From Rhizobium sophorae (GTDB lineage: Bacteria; Pseudomonadota; Alphaproteobacteria; Rhizobiales; Rhizobiaceae): DNA of 64,000 bases. This document shows positions 18,272 through 27,178 of the stretch, piece by piece. The position numbers and the translations under genes were made by a program. The stretch lies in the NCBI RefSeq assembly GCF_013087515.1, contig NZ_JABFCN010000022.1:62001-126000 (forward strand), written 5' to 3'. Positions within the stretch are counted from its first letter, which is position 1, and each line of letters starts with the position of its first letter. Below the pieces are notes generated by a model that did no database searches, was not told the origin of the DNA, and worked only from the letters and a program-made list of their open reading frames with translations.

Positions 18272-18799
18272 GAGGTATCTGACCCTAGATTTTTGCGGCG
18301 CACATCAAGGCATGAGACGAGCCTGAGGGTTCTTACGAAGCGTACGCCCTCCACCATAAGGCTGTCGCCCGCGTCTCCAGCCTGGCCGGCTCGCGCTTTC
18401 GCAGCCGCCGGTGGGAGACCAGGCGCGGCGAAAATTCATCATACAACTACACAGCTTTTGTATGTTGACATTGCACTTTACAGGTTCTAGCCATAGTGAG
18501 CCGGTCGGAGGAACGGCAAGAATAGAGGAGGCTATCGATCCAAGTCTTCTGTTTCCATGAGAAGAGCGACAGTGTTCGCGTGAGGTAAGCAGCTGCTCCA
18601 TCGGACACGATGGGCACTTTGACTTGTTGGTATGTCTCGATGAGCATCTTCCAACTGGCGCAACCTTTCGGGCCGGACCATCAGTGCCCGGTTGTGGAAA
18701 CATCGCTGGAAGGCAAAGCGCGCAGAGGACCTTCCTCTAAGTCACAAAGCCGGGATACCCACTCTGAGAATTCATCGTCATGCAAAACGGGAGGAAAGC
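18272..18799. other. Long leader/promoter region before the TRAP operon
   Basis: About 530 bases without a convincing gene. It contains the inverted repeat and TTGACA box at 18440-18470 (listed separately), which leaves a leader of roughly 300 bases before dctP. Short open frames on both strands lack ribosome sites and family resemblance. Confidence 0.5.
18440..18493 (+). promoter_or_regulatory. Candidate promoter and operator of the TRAP operon
   Basis: A perfect 7-bp inverted repeat CATACAA (18440-18446) and TTGTATG (18458-18464) with an 11-base spacer abuts a consensus -35 box TTGACA (18465-18470). A 17-base spacer leads to a poor -10 (TAGCCA). The repeat could be the site of the GntR-type regulator encoded at the end of the operon. 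This link is inference. Confidence 0.4.
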
Positions 18800-19777
18800 A
18801 TGAAGAACTTTGTTAAACTGGCGGCCGGTCTTATGGTTGCCGCTTCATTCATGAGCGGGGCGGCCAGCGCTCAAACGGTGCTGAAATCGTCCGATACGCA
18901 TCCGGACGGCTATCCGACAGTCGAGGGCGTCAAATATTTTGGCGAACTGTTGAAGGAGCGCACGCAGGGCCGCTATTCCCTCGAAGTCTATCATTCCGCC
19001 CAGCTCGGCGAGGAGAAAGACACGATCGAGCAGGTGCGCTCCGGCGTAATCGAGCTTAATCGTGTGTCAATGGCGCCCTTCAACGGCACTGTGAAGGAAT
19101 CGATCGTTCCGGCTCTGCCCTATATCTTCCGTTCGGAAGAGCACATGCACAAGGTCATGGACGGCGCCATCGGCGACCAGATCAAGAAGGCGTTCGAGCC
19201 GGCCGGTCTGGTGGTGCTTGCCTTCTACGATGCCGGCGCACGCTCGTTCTATAACAAAACGAAGCCGATCAATTCGGTTGCCGATATGAAAGGTCTGAAG
19301 TTCCGCGTTATCCAGTCCGATATCTTCGTCGACATGGTGGCGGCCCTCGGCGCCAATGCCACGCCGATGCCCTATGGAGAAGTCTATTCCGCGATCGAAA
19401 CGGGCGTCATCGACGGCGCGGAAAACAACTTCCCAAGCTACGACACCGCCAAGCACGCCGAAGTGGCGAAGAACTACTCGCTCGACGAGCATACGATCCT
19501 GCCGGAAGTGTTCGTCATGAACAAAGCGGCATTCGACAAGCTGACGCCGGAGGATCAGGCGGTCTTCAAACAGGCAGCCAAAGACAGCGTCGCCAAGCAG
19601 CGCGAGCTGTGGTCAGCCAAGGTCGCTGAATCGCGCGCCAATGTCGAAAAGCTCGGCGCTCAGATCACCATGCCGGACAAGCAGGGGTTCATCGACGCCA
19701 TGGCTCCGGTTTATGAAAAGCACGTGAAAGACGACGTGCTGAAGAAGATGGTCGAGGATGTAAAGGCTGTGCAGTAG
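18800..19777 (+). CDS. TRAP transporter solute-binding protein (DctP family)
   Basis: A 325-residue periplasmic protein with a signal peptide (MKNFVKLAAGLMVAASFMSG, cleavage near ASA-QT). The DctP fold is shown by SDTHPDGYPTVEGVKYFGEL, the segment HSAQLGEEKDTIEQVRSG, and the substrate-carboxylate arginine region GLKFRVIQSDIF followed by PMPYGEVYSAIETGVIDGAE. It binds an organic acid and delivers it to the DctQ/DctM membrane pair. The regulator type (FadR/GntR) and similarity in outline to uronate TRAP systems suggest a sugar acid, but this is a guess. GAGGAAA lies just before the ATG. Confidence 0.9.
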   Translation: MKNFVKLAAGLMVAASFMSGAASAQTVLKSSDTHPDGYPTVEGVKYFGELLKERTQGRYSLEVYHSAQLGEEKDTIEQVRSGVIELNRVSMAPFNGTVKESIVPALPYIFRSEEHMHKVMDGAIGDQIKKAFEPAGLVVLAFYDAGARSFYNKTKPINSVADMKGLKFRVIQSDIFVDMVAALGANATPMPYGEVYSAIETGVIDGAENNFPSYDTAKHAEVAKNYSLDEHTILPEVFVMNKAAFDKLTPEDQAVFKQAAKDSVAKQRELWSAKVAESRANVEKLGAQITMPDKQGFIDAMAPVYEKHVKDDVLKKMVEDVKAVQ

Positions 19778-19819
19778 CCCTAGCCTGCCTTCTTTGTCGC
19801 GGAAAGCGGCGTCGGTTAT

Positions 19820-19845
19820 CGGGGTGGACAGTTATCGCCACCCCG
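19820..19845 (+). promoter_or_regulatory. Intercistronic hairpin after dctP
   Basis: CGGGGTGG (19820-19827) and CCACCCCG (19838-19845) form an 8-bp GC-rich stem with a 10-base loop, in the 148-base gap between dctP and dctQ. There is no T-run. Such hairpins commonly protect the mRNA of the binding protein and lower expression of the membrane subunits. Confidence 0.5.
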
Positions 19846-19925
19846 GTTCACCCGCCGCTTCGTGCACATCTTTCTCGTTTCCTTCCGCCAAGGGAGAGTG
19901 AGCGCCCAATTTCGACGAGGCCCTG

Positions 19926-20504
19926 ATGTCGAACAACCTGACACCCGTCGTCAATTTTCTGACGCGCCTGAGCAACGCCGCCCTTTGGCTTGCGGGCACC
20001 GGCTTGGTGCTGATGACGGTCTTTGTCGCCTGGCAGGTATTTTGCCGCTATGTGCTGAATGACTCGCCGAGCTGGACGGAGCCGGGCTCGGTCATGCTGA
20101 TGAGCTGGTTCATCTTCCTCGGCGCCGCCGTCGGCATCCGGGAGAACAATCATCTTGGTTTCGACGTGCTGCTTTATGTGCTGCCGAAATCCGGCAAGCG
20201 CGTTTTGCGTATGATCTCGGACGTCGTCATTCTCGCCTTCGGCGCCGGAATGGTATGGTACGGCGGAGCGCTCATGAGCCTGACCTGGAACACAACCTTG
20301 CCGTCGCTGGGTATTTCCGGCGCGTTCGACTATCTGCCGCTCGTAGGCGGCGGCGTGCTTGCCGTGATCTTCTCGCTGGAGCGTATCGTGCTCCGCCTCG
20401 CCGGCGAACCGATCGACGATGCGCTGGATGAGATTCTGCCGGCGGAAATCGCCGTCGAGATCGAAAACATCAATGCCGATCCGAACGTCAAATTGAAAGT
20501 CTAG
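19926..20504 (+). CDS. TRAP transporter small permease (DctQ family)
   Basis: A 192-residue inner-membrane protein with four hydrophobic segments. The conserved DctQ pattern is VFVAWQVFCRYVLNDSPSWTEP, split as FCRYVLN (about residues 41-47) and SPSWTEP, followed by MSWFIFLGAAVGIRENNHLGFD. It forms the membrane complex with the large DctM subunit. The polar C-terminal tail after about residue 160 is acidic and longer than needed for the core. It lies in the operon dctP-dctQ-dctM-gntR, with 4 bases to dctM. Confidence 0.88.
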   Translation: MSNNLTPVVNFLTRLSNAALWLAGTGLVLMTVFVAWQVFCRYVLNDSPSWTEPGSVMLMSWFIFLGAAVGIRENNHLGFDVLLYVLPKSGKRVLRMISDVVILAFGAGMVWYGGALMSLTWNTTLPSLGISGAFDYLPLVGGGVLAVIFSLERIVLRLAGEPIDDALDEILPAEIAVEIENINADPNVKLKV

Positions 20505-20508
20505 TGCG

Positions 20509-21789
20509 ATGGAACTCTGGATCCTGTTTGGTGTTTTCACCACCCTGATGCTGATAGGCACGCCGATCGCCTTCTGCCTCGGCGTCGCCAGCTTCGCCAC
20601 GGTGCTCTACATGGGCCTGCCGCCGCTGGTCATCTTCCAACGGCTCAATTCCGGCATGAGCGTATTTTCGCTCCTCGCCATCCCCTTTTTCATTTACGCC
20701 GGCGACCTGATGGTGCGCGGCGGCATCGCCAGCCGCATCGTCGCCTTTGCCGCATCACTGGTCGGCCACGTACGCGGCGGCCTCGGCCAGGTCAACATCG
20801 TCACCGCCACGCTGTTCGGCGGCATCTCCGGTTCGGCGGTGGCAGAAGCCGCAGCCGTCGGCGGCCTGATGATCCCGCAGATGAAGCAGCGCGGCTATGG
20901 CGCCGATTATGCGGTGAACGTCACTTCAATGGCAGCGCTGATCGCGCTGCTCCTGCCGCCGTCCCACAACATGATCATCTATTCGATCTCGGCCGGCGGC
21001 AAGATCTCCATCGCCGACCTGTTCACCGCCGGCGTGTTGCCCGGACTATTGCTCGCGGCTGCGCTCATGGTGACCGCCTACATCGTCGCGCGCTCGCGCG
21101 GCTATCCGACAGAACCCTTTCCGGGCTTTGTCATGGTGGCTCATTTGCTCGCCGTCGCGCTGCCAGGGCTGCTGCTGATCGCCATCATCTTCGGCGGGGT
21201 GAGGTCCGGTATATTCACTGCGACGGAAAGCTCTTGCATCGCAGTGCTCTACGCGCTGCTGATAACCCTCCTGGTCTACCGACAGATGAGCTGGAGAGAC
21301 TTCGTTCACGCCACGCAGGGCGCCGTGCGCACGACGGCAATGGTGCTTTTGATTATCGGCACAGCCGCCGCCTTCTCCTGGTTGATGGCCTTCCTTAAGG
21401 TGCCTGCCTCGCTGGTGATCTGGATGAAGAGCGTCGCCGACGATCCGCTGACGGTGCTGCTCCTGCTCAATGTCCTCATGCTTGTGCTCGGCACTTTCAT
21501 GGACATGGGGCCGACCATCATTATCTGCACGCCGATCTTCTTGCCGGTTGCGCAGGCTTATGGTGTCGACCCGGTGCATTTCGGCGTCATCATGATCCTG
21601 AATTTCGGTATAGGGCTGAACACGCCTCCCGTCGGCGCGGTGCAATTTGTGGCTTGCGCAGTCGGCAAGATCTCGGTCTGGGAGGCCATGCGCTCGATCT
21701 GGCCGTTCTACGGTGCGGGCATCGTGGTGCTCGGGCTGGTCACTTACATCCCGGCGATTTCGCTGTGGCTGCCGAGCGTGTTCAAATAG
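20509..21789 (+). CDS. TRAP transporter large permease (DctM family)
   Basis: A 426-residue inner-membrane protein with about twelve hydrophobic segments, the ion-coupled channel subunit of the TRAP transporter. Family marks include GTPIAFCLGVAS near the start, LAIPFFIYAGDLMVRGGIASR, the glycine-rich GGISGSAVAEAAAVG (about residues 104-118), LLPPSHNMIIYS and, near the end, NFGIGLNTPPVGAVQFVACAVG. Length is normal. It is followed after 10 bases by the GntR regulator gene, so one transcript is likely. Confidence 0.93.
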   Translation: MELWILFGVFTTLMLIGTPIAFCLGVASFATVLYMGLPPLVIFQRLNSGMSVFSLLAIPFFIYAGDLMVRGGIASRIVAFAASLVGHVRGGLGQVNIVTATLFGGISGSAVAEAAAVGGLMIPQMKQRGYGADYAVNVTSMAALIALLLPPSHNMIIYSISAGGKISIADLFTAGVLPGLLLAAALMVTAYIVARSRGYPTEPFPGFVMVAHLLAVALPGLLLIAIIFGGVRSGIFTATESSCIAVLYALLITLLVYRQMSWRDFVHATQGAVRTTAMVLLIIGTAAAFSWLMAFLKVPASLVIWMKSVADDPLTVLLLLNVLMLVLGTFMDMGPTIIICTPIFLPVAQAYGVDPVHFGVIMILNFGIGLNTPPVGAVQFVACAVGKISVWEAMRSIWPFYGAGIVVLGLVTYIPAISLWLPSVFK

Positions 21790-21799
21790 GAGTGCGGAC

Positions 21800-22573
21800 A
21801 TGGCGACCGACACAGCCGTAGACTTCAGGGTCGAGCGAAGGCCGAAACTCTCCGAAGGCGTCGTTTCGGCCATTCGCGCTCAGGTCGTGTCCGGAGTGTA
21901 CGCGCCCGGCCAAAAGCTGCCGACGGAGATCCGGATGGGCGAACTCTTCGGCGTCAGCCGCACCGTTATCCGTGAGGCGATTGCAACCCTTGCCGCTGAC
22001 GGCCTTGTCGAGGCGCGGCAAGGCGCCGGCGTCTTCGTCAAGAACCATCCGACGATTGCCTTCGGTTCGATCAGCGCCGATGTCGGCAACAAGGTTTCCC
22101 ATGCACTCAACATAATCGAGGTGCGCATGGGGCTGGAAATCGAGAGCGCAGGGCTTGCTGCGCTACGGCGCAATGCGGCTCAGGAAGCGCAGATTCAGGA
22201 AGCGTTCTTCGAATTCGACCGGCTGCTCGAGCGCGGCGAAGCAACCGGCAAGAGCGACTTCGCCTTCCACCGAGAAATTGCAGCTGCCACCAATAATTCA
22301 TATTATGTCGAAGTTCTCGATGCGCTTGGTATGCGGGCCATCCCCTGCGACGTCGCCTCCCCTTGGGGTACGGATAGCACGCTGTCGCGTGACTATCAGG
22401 AAGGCCTGCAGCGCGAGCATTTGGCGATTTTGAAGGCGATTTCTGCCGGTGACCCGGAAGCCGCCCGCGCCGCCATGCGTGCCCATCTGGCGGCAAGCCA
22501 GGAGCGCTATCGCAGCCTTCTCAGCGGCCAGCAGGCCAAGTGGCTTTCAAGTATCCTCAAACGCAAGACCTGA
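21800..22573 (+). CDS. GntR/FadR-type transcriptional regulator (FCD domain)
   Basis: A 257-residue regulator. The N-terminal winged helix includes LPTEIRMGELFGVSRTVIREAI and GLVEARQGAGVFV (about residues 38-80). The all-helical FCD ligand-binding domain follows, with RMGLEIESAGLAAL, DFAFHREIAAATNN and EHLAILKAISAGDPEAARAAM, including the histidines that usually bind a metal. AGGAG lies seven bases before the ATG at 21800. Placed last in the TRAP operon, it probably responds to the transported acid and controls the promoter near 18440. Ligand unknown. Confidence 0.9.
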   Translation: MATDTAVDFRVERRPKLSEGVVSAIRAQVVSGVYAPGQKLPTEIRMGELFGVSRTVIREAIATLAADGLVEARQGAGVFVKNHPTIAFGSISADVGNKVSHALNIIEVRMGLEIESAGLAALRRNAAQEAQIQEAFFEFDRLLERGEATGKSDFAFHREIAAATNNSYYVEVLDALGMRAIPCDVASPWGTDSTLSRDYQEGLQREHLAILKAISAGDPEAARAAMRAHLAASQERYRSLLSGQQAKWLSSILKRKT

Positions 22574-22604
22574 AGAAGATCGCATAACAACAAAAATCAC
22601 CGGT

Positions 22605-23741
22605 TTAAATCCGCATGCCGGGAATGGCGAGCGGATTGTCCGACAGCGCCGCACGATCGGGCATATCGATGCGGGGCTTGCCGAGGAAGGCATCGAAAAG
22701 ATCCTTCACGAAGGCTTCCGGCAGATCCCGGGTGATCAGCACCATGCGGGTGCGCCGGTCTTCCCCTGGCCAGGCGGGAAGCCGCACCGGCGGGTGGAAG
22801 ATGCTCTGCACCCCATGCAGCACCAACGGCCGATCCGGCCGGTCGGAAACGGACACGATCGCCTTCATCCTCAACAGCTTCTCGCCATGGGCCGAACGCA
22901 GAAGATCGATGAACATCTCGAGCGCCATCGGATCAATCGGTTTCTCTTCGATGATTGAGAAAGAGCGGATTGAGGCATCGTGACGGTTGACGTCATGCGG
23001 GTCCTGATCCGCATGATCATGATGGTGGTGACCATGGTGATCGCCATCATGATCATGATGCGCCTCGTGTGCATCCTCGTCCTGCAGCCAGCGGCCGACA
23101 TCGGCGATCTTCGTCGCCGGATCGTAGAGCCCGTTGACCAGCACCGCGGCACGGCCCGCCTCGGCGCTGTCGGCATCCATCATCGTCGCGCGCGGGTTGA
23201 GCGCCCGCAGCCGCTTTTCCAGCCCGTCCGTTGCCTCGGCCATCGTCTTTTTCGAGACGATCAGCCGGTCGGCGACCGCCGCCTGCTTGCGCGCTTCCTC
23301 GTGATTGTCGAGCGTCTGCAGCCCATTCACCGCGTCCACGAGGGTGACGACGCCATCAAGCTCGAAATTCGTGGCGATGACGGGATTTCCCATGATCGCC
23401 TGCATGACCGGCGAAGGATCGGCAAGGCCCGTCGTCTCGATGACGACGCGCTTGACCGGTTTGACGCGGCCCGTCTGCACGGCGTCCATCAAGTTCGCCA
23501 ACGTATCGACAAGCTCGCCGCGCACGGTGCAGCAGAGGCATCCGTCGGACAGCTCTATGATCGAATCGCCGGAACTTTCGACCAGCAGGTGGTCGATGCC
23601 GACATCGCCGAATTCATTGATGATGACGGCCGCATCCTTCATGACAGGGTCTTTGAGGATGCGGTTGAGCAGCGTCGATTTGCCGGCGCCGAGAAAGCCG
23701 GTCAGGATGGTGACCGGAATCCTGTCGTTGAGCGCGCTCAT
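22605..23741 (-). CDS. CobW-family (COG0523) GTPase metallochaperone
   Basis: A 378-residue protein with Walker A GFLGAGKSTL (about residues 15-24), the metal-binding CLCC motif near 68, VIETTGLADPSP near 99 and a C-terminal CobW_C domain. A histidine- and aspartate-rich run, EAHHDHDGDHHGHHHHDHAD, sits between the domains (about 226-245) and should bind zinc or another divalent metal. COG0523 proteins insert or deliver metals in the cytosol. Despite the family name, no cobalamin gene adjoins it. It lies 18 bases after the carboxypeptidase gene on the same strand, so co-transcription is likely. Confidence 0.9.
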   Translation of the reverse strand: MSALNDRIPVTILTGFLGAGKSTLLNRILKDPVMKDAAVIINEFGDVGIDHLLVESSGDSIIELSDGCLCCTVRGELVDTLANLMDAVQTGRVKPVKRVVIETTGLADPSPVMQAIMGNPVIATNFELDGVVTLVDAVNGLQTLDNHEEARKQAAVADRLIVSKKTMAEATDGLEKRLRALNPRATMMDADSAEAGRAAVLVNGLYDPATKIADVGRWLQDEDAHEAHHDHDGDHHGHHHHDHADQDPHDVNRHDASIRSFSIIEEKPIDPMALEMFIDLLRSAHGEKLLRMKAIVSVSDRPDRPLVLHGVQSIFHPPVRLPAWPGEDRRTRMVLITRDLPEAFVKDLFDAFLGKPRIDMPDRAALSDNPLAIPGMRI

Positions 23742-23759
23742 GTTATTTTACCTTAAAGC

Positions 23760-24893
23760 TTAAAAGGATGTCGGGCGCGGCATCGGCACCGGCACGTTGG
23801 CGATCGCGCCTGCCGTATCACCCCGCGCCATTTTTTCCGGCTGCGCGGCCGGCTGCGGATCCTGGCCCGGAATGAGGCCGGCAAAGACGAATTGCGGATC
23901 GTGGTCCATCGGCTGGATATAGGGTGACTGCACCTTCATGCGGCCGACTTCGTCGCGCGTTTCGCTGCGTACCTTGGCGCCCTTGGCGCTGCAGATATCG
24001 GCGCTGATGTCGGTCACCTGGTCCTGCCCCGACCCATAGGGTCTCAGCGAACCCAGCGTGTCGTTGCTGGCAGGCTGGGTGGTGAAGCCCTTCTGCAAAA
24101 GGTTCGCCGTCGCATCGGCGCGGGCTGCAAGGCTGTCGGTGCCGAGCACGACGGAGACCAGCGTGCGGCCGTTGCGCGTCGCTGACCCGATCTGGTTGAA
24201 GCCCGAAGCGCAGATGAAGCCGGTTTTCATGCCGTCTGCACCGGCGAAACGGCCGATCAGCATGTTGAGGCTCGGCACGTTCTGCTGGCCGGTGGTAAAA
24301 CCCTCCAGTGCGAAATAACCGGCATACTGCGGAAAATCGCGGCGCAACGCCACCGTCAGCACCGCAAGGTCGCGCGCTGTCGTATACTGCCCCTTGCCGG
24401 GCAGGCCGTTCGGATTGACGAAATGCGAATCCGTCATGCCGAGCTTCAGCGCCTCGCCGTTCATCCGCGTCACGAAGCCTTCCTGTGTGCCGCCGATGGC
24501 TTCGGCGACCGCGACCGCCACATCGTTGGCGGACTTCACCAGCAGGATCTTCAATGCGCTGTCGAGCGTCAGTTTCTGGCCCGGCTTGAAATACATCTTG
24601 GCGGCTGGCTGCGCGGCGGCGCGTTTGCTGATGACGATAGGCGTATCAAGGCTGATCTGCCCGGCGCGGATCGCATCGAACACGGTGTATACGGTCATCA
24701 GCTTGGTCAGCGAGGCCGGATACCATTTGCGGAAGGCTTCTTCATGCTCGAGCACACGGCCGGTCTGCACATCTACGAGAATGTGCGGATTGGCATGGGC
24801 CACCGGAACGGAAGTCAGAAACACGGCAGTCGCCGCTGACACGAAAGAAAGCGGCCGCAAGGCAGCAAACAAACGGAAGTGGCTCGTCGACAC
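23760..24893 (-). CDS. D-alanyl-D-alanine carboxypeptidase (low-mass PBP)
   Basis: A 377-residue exported serine peptidase of the S11 family that trims the terminal D-Ala from peptidoglycan stems. It has a signal peptide ending near VAHA-NP (about residue 35). The catalytic motifs are SLTK with S61 and K64, SAND (SxN) near 120, and KTG in GMKTGFI near 225. The C-terminal region after about residue 290 is proline-rich and lacks a clear amphipathic anchor, so attachment is uncertain. It lies upstream of the CobW gene on the same strand. Confidence 0.92.
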   Translation of the reverse strand: MSTSHFRLFAALRPLSFVSAATAVFLTSVPVAHANPHILVDVQTGRVLEHEEAFRKWYPASLTKLMTVYTVFDAIRAGQISLDTPIVISKRAAAQPAAKMYFKPGQKLTLDSALKILLVKSANDVAVAVAEAIGGTQEGFVTRMNGEALKLGMTDSHFVNPNGLPGKGQYTTARDLAVLTVALRRDFPQYAGYFALEGFTTGQQNVPSLNMLIGRFAGADGMKTGFICASGFNQIGSATRNGRTLVSVVLGTDSLAARADATANLLQKGFTTQPASNDTLGSLRPYGSGQDQVTDISADICSAKGAKVRSETRDEVGRMKVQSPYIQPMDHDPQFVFAGLIPGQDPQPAAQPEKMARGDTAGAIANVPVPMPRPTSF

Positions 24894-25051
24894 GGTTCGT
24901 CCTTCGGATATCAGGAAAATCTCGAAATCTTCCCCTATTTAGCCTATATGGCTATGACATGGCAAAGGTCATTGACTAAGTAATTTCCATGAGCCTCACA
25001 CCCTTGTGATGCGATGAAAGATTGTCGAGATTTCATAACAGGAACGCCGAT

Positions 25052-26215
25052 ATGCCGATTTTGAACAGAGCCGCGGAGTTGCAGGACGAGGTCGCCGAAT
25101 GGCGCCGCCACATCCACGCCCGGCCCGAACTCCTCTTCGCTGTGGAAAATACGGCTGCCTTCGTCGCCGAAAAGCTCAAGGAATTCGGCGTCGACGAGAT
25201 CGTCACCGGCATCGGCCGCACCGGTGTCGTCGGCCTGATCAAGGGCAAGGGCGAAGGCCGTCGCACGGTCGGCCTGCGCGCCGACATGGACGCCCTGCCG
25301 CTCACCGAAATCACCGGCAAGCCCTGGGCTTCGAAGACGCCGGGCAAGATGCATGCCTGTGGCCATGACGGCCACACCGCCATGCTGCTCGGGGCTGCGA
25401 AATACCTGGCCGAGACCCGCAACTTCAACGGCAATGTCGCGGTCATCTTCCAGCCGGCCGAAGAAGGCGGCGGCGGCGGCAATCTGATGGTCAAGGACGG
25501 CATGATGGAGCGCTTCGATATCGAAGAGGTCTACGGCATGCACAATCTGCCGGGCCTGCCGGTCGGCCAGTTCGCCACCCGCAAGGGCGCGATCATGGCG
25601 GCGACCGATGAATTCACCGTCACCATCAAGGGCCGCGGCGGCCACGCCGCCCAGCCGCATAAGACGATCGACCCGATCGCCATCGGCGCCCAGATCGTCG
25701 CCAATCTGCAGATGATCGCCTCGCGCACCGCCGATCCGCTGCGCTCGGTCGTCGTCTCGGTGACCAAGTTCAATGCCGGTTTCGCCCATAACGTCATTCC
25801 GAATGATGCGACCTTCGCCGGAACGGTCCGCACCCTCGACCCCGAGGTGCGCACGCTCGCCGAGACGCGGTTCCGGCAGATCATCGAGGGCCTGGTCGCG
25901 GCCCACGGCGCCGAGGCCGAAATCAGCTTCCATCGCAACTATCCCGTCACCGTCAACCACCCGGATGAGACCGAACATGCCGTTGCCACCGCCAGCGCCA
26001 TCGCTGGCGAGGCAAACGTCAACGCCGAAATCGATCCGATGATGGGCGGCGAGGATTTCTCCTACATGCTCAACGCCCGGCCCGGCGCCTTCATCTTCAT
26101 CGGCAACGGCGACAGCGCCGGTCTCCACAATCCCGCCTATGACTTCAACGACGAAGCCATCGCCCACGGCATCTCCTACTGGGTCCGCCTCGCCGAACAG
26201 CGCCTCGGCCTCTGA
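25052..26215 (+). CDS. M20-family amidohydrolase (hippurate hydrolase-like)
   Basis: A 387-residue cytosolic metallopeptidase of the M20D group. Visible features are the start AAELQDEVAEWRRHIHARPE, LRADMDALPLTE, the metal ligands in MHACGHDGHTAMLLGA, the catalytic acid segment FQPAEEGGGGG, the dimerisation region with GGHAAQPHKTIDP, and a final GGEDFSYML. Such enzymes hydrolyse N-acyl amino acids; the exact acyl group is not deducible. AGGAACG precedes the ATG at 25052. A strong terminator follows at 26224, so it is a single-gene unit. Confidence 0.92.
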   Translation: MPILNRAAELQDEVAEWRRHIHARPELLFAVENTAAFVAEKLKEFGVDEIVTGIGRTGVVGLIKGKGEGRRTVGLRADMDALPLTEITGKPWASKTPGKMHACGHDGHTAMLLGAAKYLAETRNFNGNVAVIFQPAEEGGGGGNLMVKDGMMERFDIEEVYGMHNLPGLPVGQFATRKGAIMAATDEFTVTIKGRGGHAAQPHKTIDPIAIGAQIVANLQMIASRTADPLRSVVVSVTKFNAGFAHNVIPNDATFAGTVRTLDPEVRTLAETRFRQIIEGLVAAHGAEAEISFHRNYPVTVNHPDETEHAVATASAIAGEANVNAEIDPMMGGEDFSYMLNARPGAFIFIGNGDSAGLHNPAYDFNDEAIAHGISYWVRLAEQRLGL

Positions 26216-26223
26216 CAACAATT

Positions 26224-26250
26224 AAGGCTTGGCTTCCCGCCAAGCCTTTT
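26224..26250 (+). terminator. Terminator after the M20 gene
   Basis: AAGGCTTGGC (26224-26233) and GCCAAGCCTT (26239-26248) form a perfect 10-bp stem with loop TTCCC and a short T-run. It lies 9 bases after the stop codon and 20 bases before the tRNA. Confidence 0.85.
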
Positions 26251-26269
26251 GTATGCATGGCGTGCAAGT

Positions 26270-26346
26270 GGTCCCGTAGCTCAGCAGGATAGAGCACCAG
26301 ATTCCTAATCTGGGGGTCGCGCGTTCGAATCGCGCCGGGATCACCA
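26270..26346 (+). tRNA. tRNA-Arg (anticodon CCT)
   Basis: The acceptor stem GGTCCCG pairs with CGGGATC. The anticodon stem is CCAGA/TCTGG around the loop TTCCTAA, with anticodon CCT at 26304-26306 reading AGG. The T-arm has GTTCGAATC, and the terminal CCA is encoded. Length is 77 bases. No integrase or duplicated 3' end was found nearby, so it does not appear to be used as an attachment site here. Confidence 0.95.
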
Positions 26347-26506
26347 GTCTTTAAGCGCTGAGCCCAGACGGCCAATGGCAATTTGGCCTCACACTGGACA
26401 GGAATTCCCATCCTCTATGAAAGACAGCCGCGCCTCTTGCACGCTGCGGACCAGTGGGAATGACTATCTAGTCTTGTAGATCGGCGCCGAGCCGCGTTGC
26501 TCCGTA

Positions 26507-27031
26507 TCAAACTCGCGGCACCTGACGATAGGCTCCTCGTCTTCTCACGATCCGCCGCGCACCCAATCCGAGCACCGCAGCCACGACCCAGCCACTGACA
26601 AAACCAATCGCGCCCCAGACGAGACCGGCGAAGCTCACCGGCACCCCGGGCACGAAGTCCCGCCAGGTATTGGCGAAAACGACGTCATCCGCATTTCGTA
26701 GGAGAACAAATGGTTTGGCGGCGGGGGCGGCGGTGCCGAGGCGGAACTGCTGCGAGAGCAGCGTTTCGTAGCGCGTGATCGTGCTCTGCATCGAGACGCC
26801 GCGGTCGCGCAGGAAATCGTCGGATGATTGCGCATAGGCGTTCAGCGCCTGCTGGCGATCGAGATGGTGCTCGGCGGCCTGAGTATTGAAGTCATCGACG
26901 ATGACGCGCAATTCGTCGATCGCCCCGCCGATCCGCTGGCGGTATTGCTGCGCAAATTCCGGCGCCTGCGAAAAAACCGTGCCGCCGGCGAGCCCGGCGA
27001 CGATGGTGATGATCCTTGCAATCGGTCCCAT
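26507..27031 (-). CDS. DUF2937 family membrane protein
   Basis: A 174-residue protein with an N-terminal hydrophobic segment (IARIITIVAGLAGGTVFS) and a second pair near residues 130-160 (VSFAGLVWGAIGFVSGWVVAAVL). Between them is a helical stretch with AQQYRQRIGGAIDELRVIVDDF, typical of DUF2937. The C-terminus is basic. The family has no known function; the layout suggests an inner-membrane protein with a periplasmic coiled segment. It is convergent with the tRNA gene and divergent from the small exported protein at 27179. Confidence 0.8.
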   Translation of the reverse strand: MGPIARIITIVAGLAGGTVFSQAPEFAQQYRQRIGGAIDELRVIVDDFNTQAAEHHLDRQQALNAYAQSSDDFLRDRGVSMQSTITRYETLLSQQFRLGTAAPAAKPFVLLRNADDVVFANTWRDFVPGVPVSFAGLVWGAIGFVSGWVVAAVLGLGARRIVRRRGAYRQVPRV

Positions 27032-27178
27032 GATCTATGCCTCCGGCTATACCCCAGCGCTAACGATCCGGCGCGTCAAAGGTTTCTGCCGTCGACACAA
27101 TCGGTAACTCTATGTGATTGAACCGACGGCGCTTCCGGCGAGTTGATGCCGTGACCAACTCAGAAAGAGAGGCTCGTC

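Noticed and set aside
18447..18647. A 66-codon minus-strand frame in the TRAP leader, considered as a remnant transposase
   Set aside because: No similarity to a transposase was recognised, there are no terminal repeats, and there is no ribosome site.
26270..26346. tRNA-Arg as an island insertion site
   Set aside because: No integrase gene follows and no repeat of the tRNA 3' end was noticed downstream; the adjoining genes look native.
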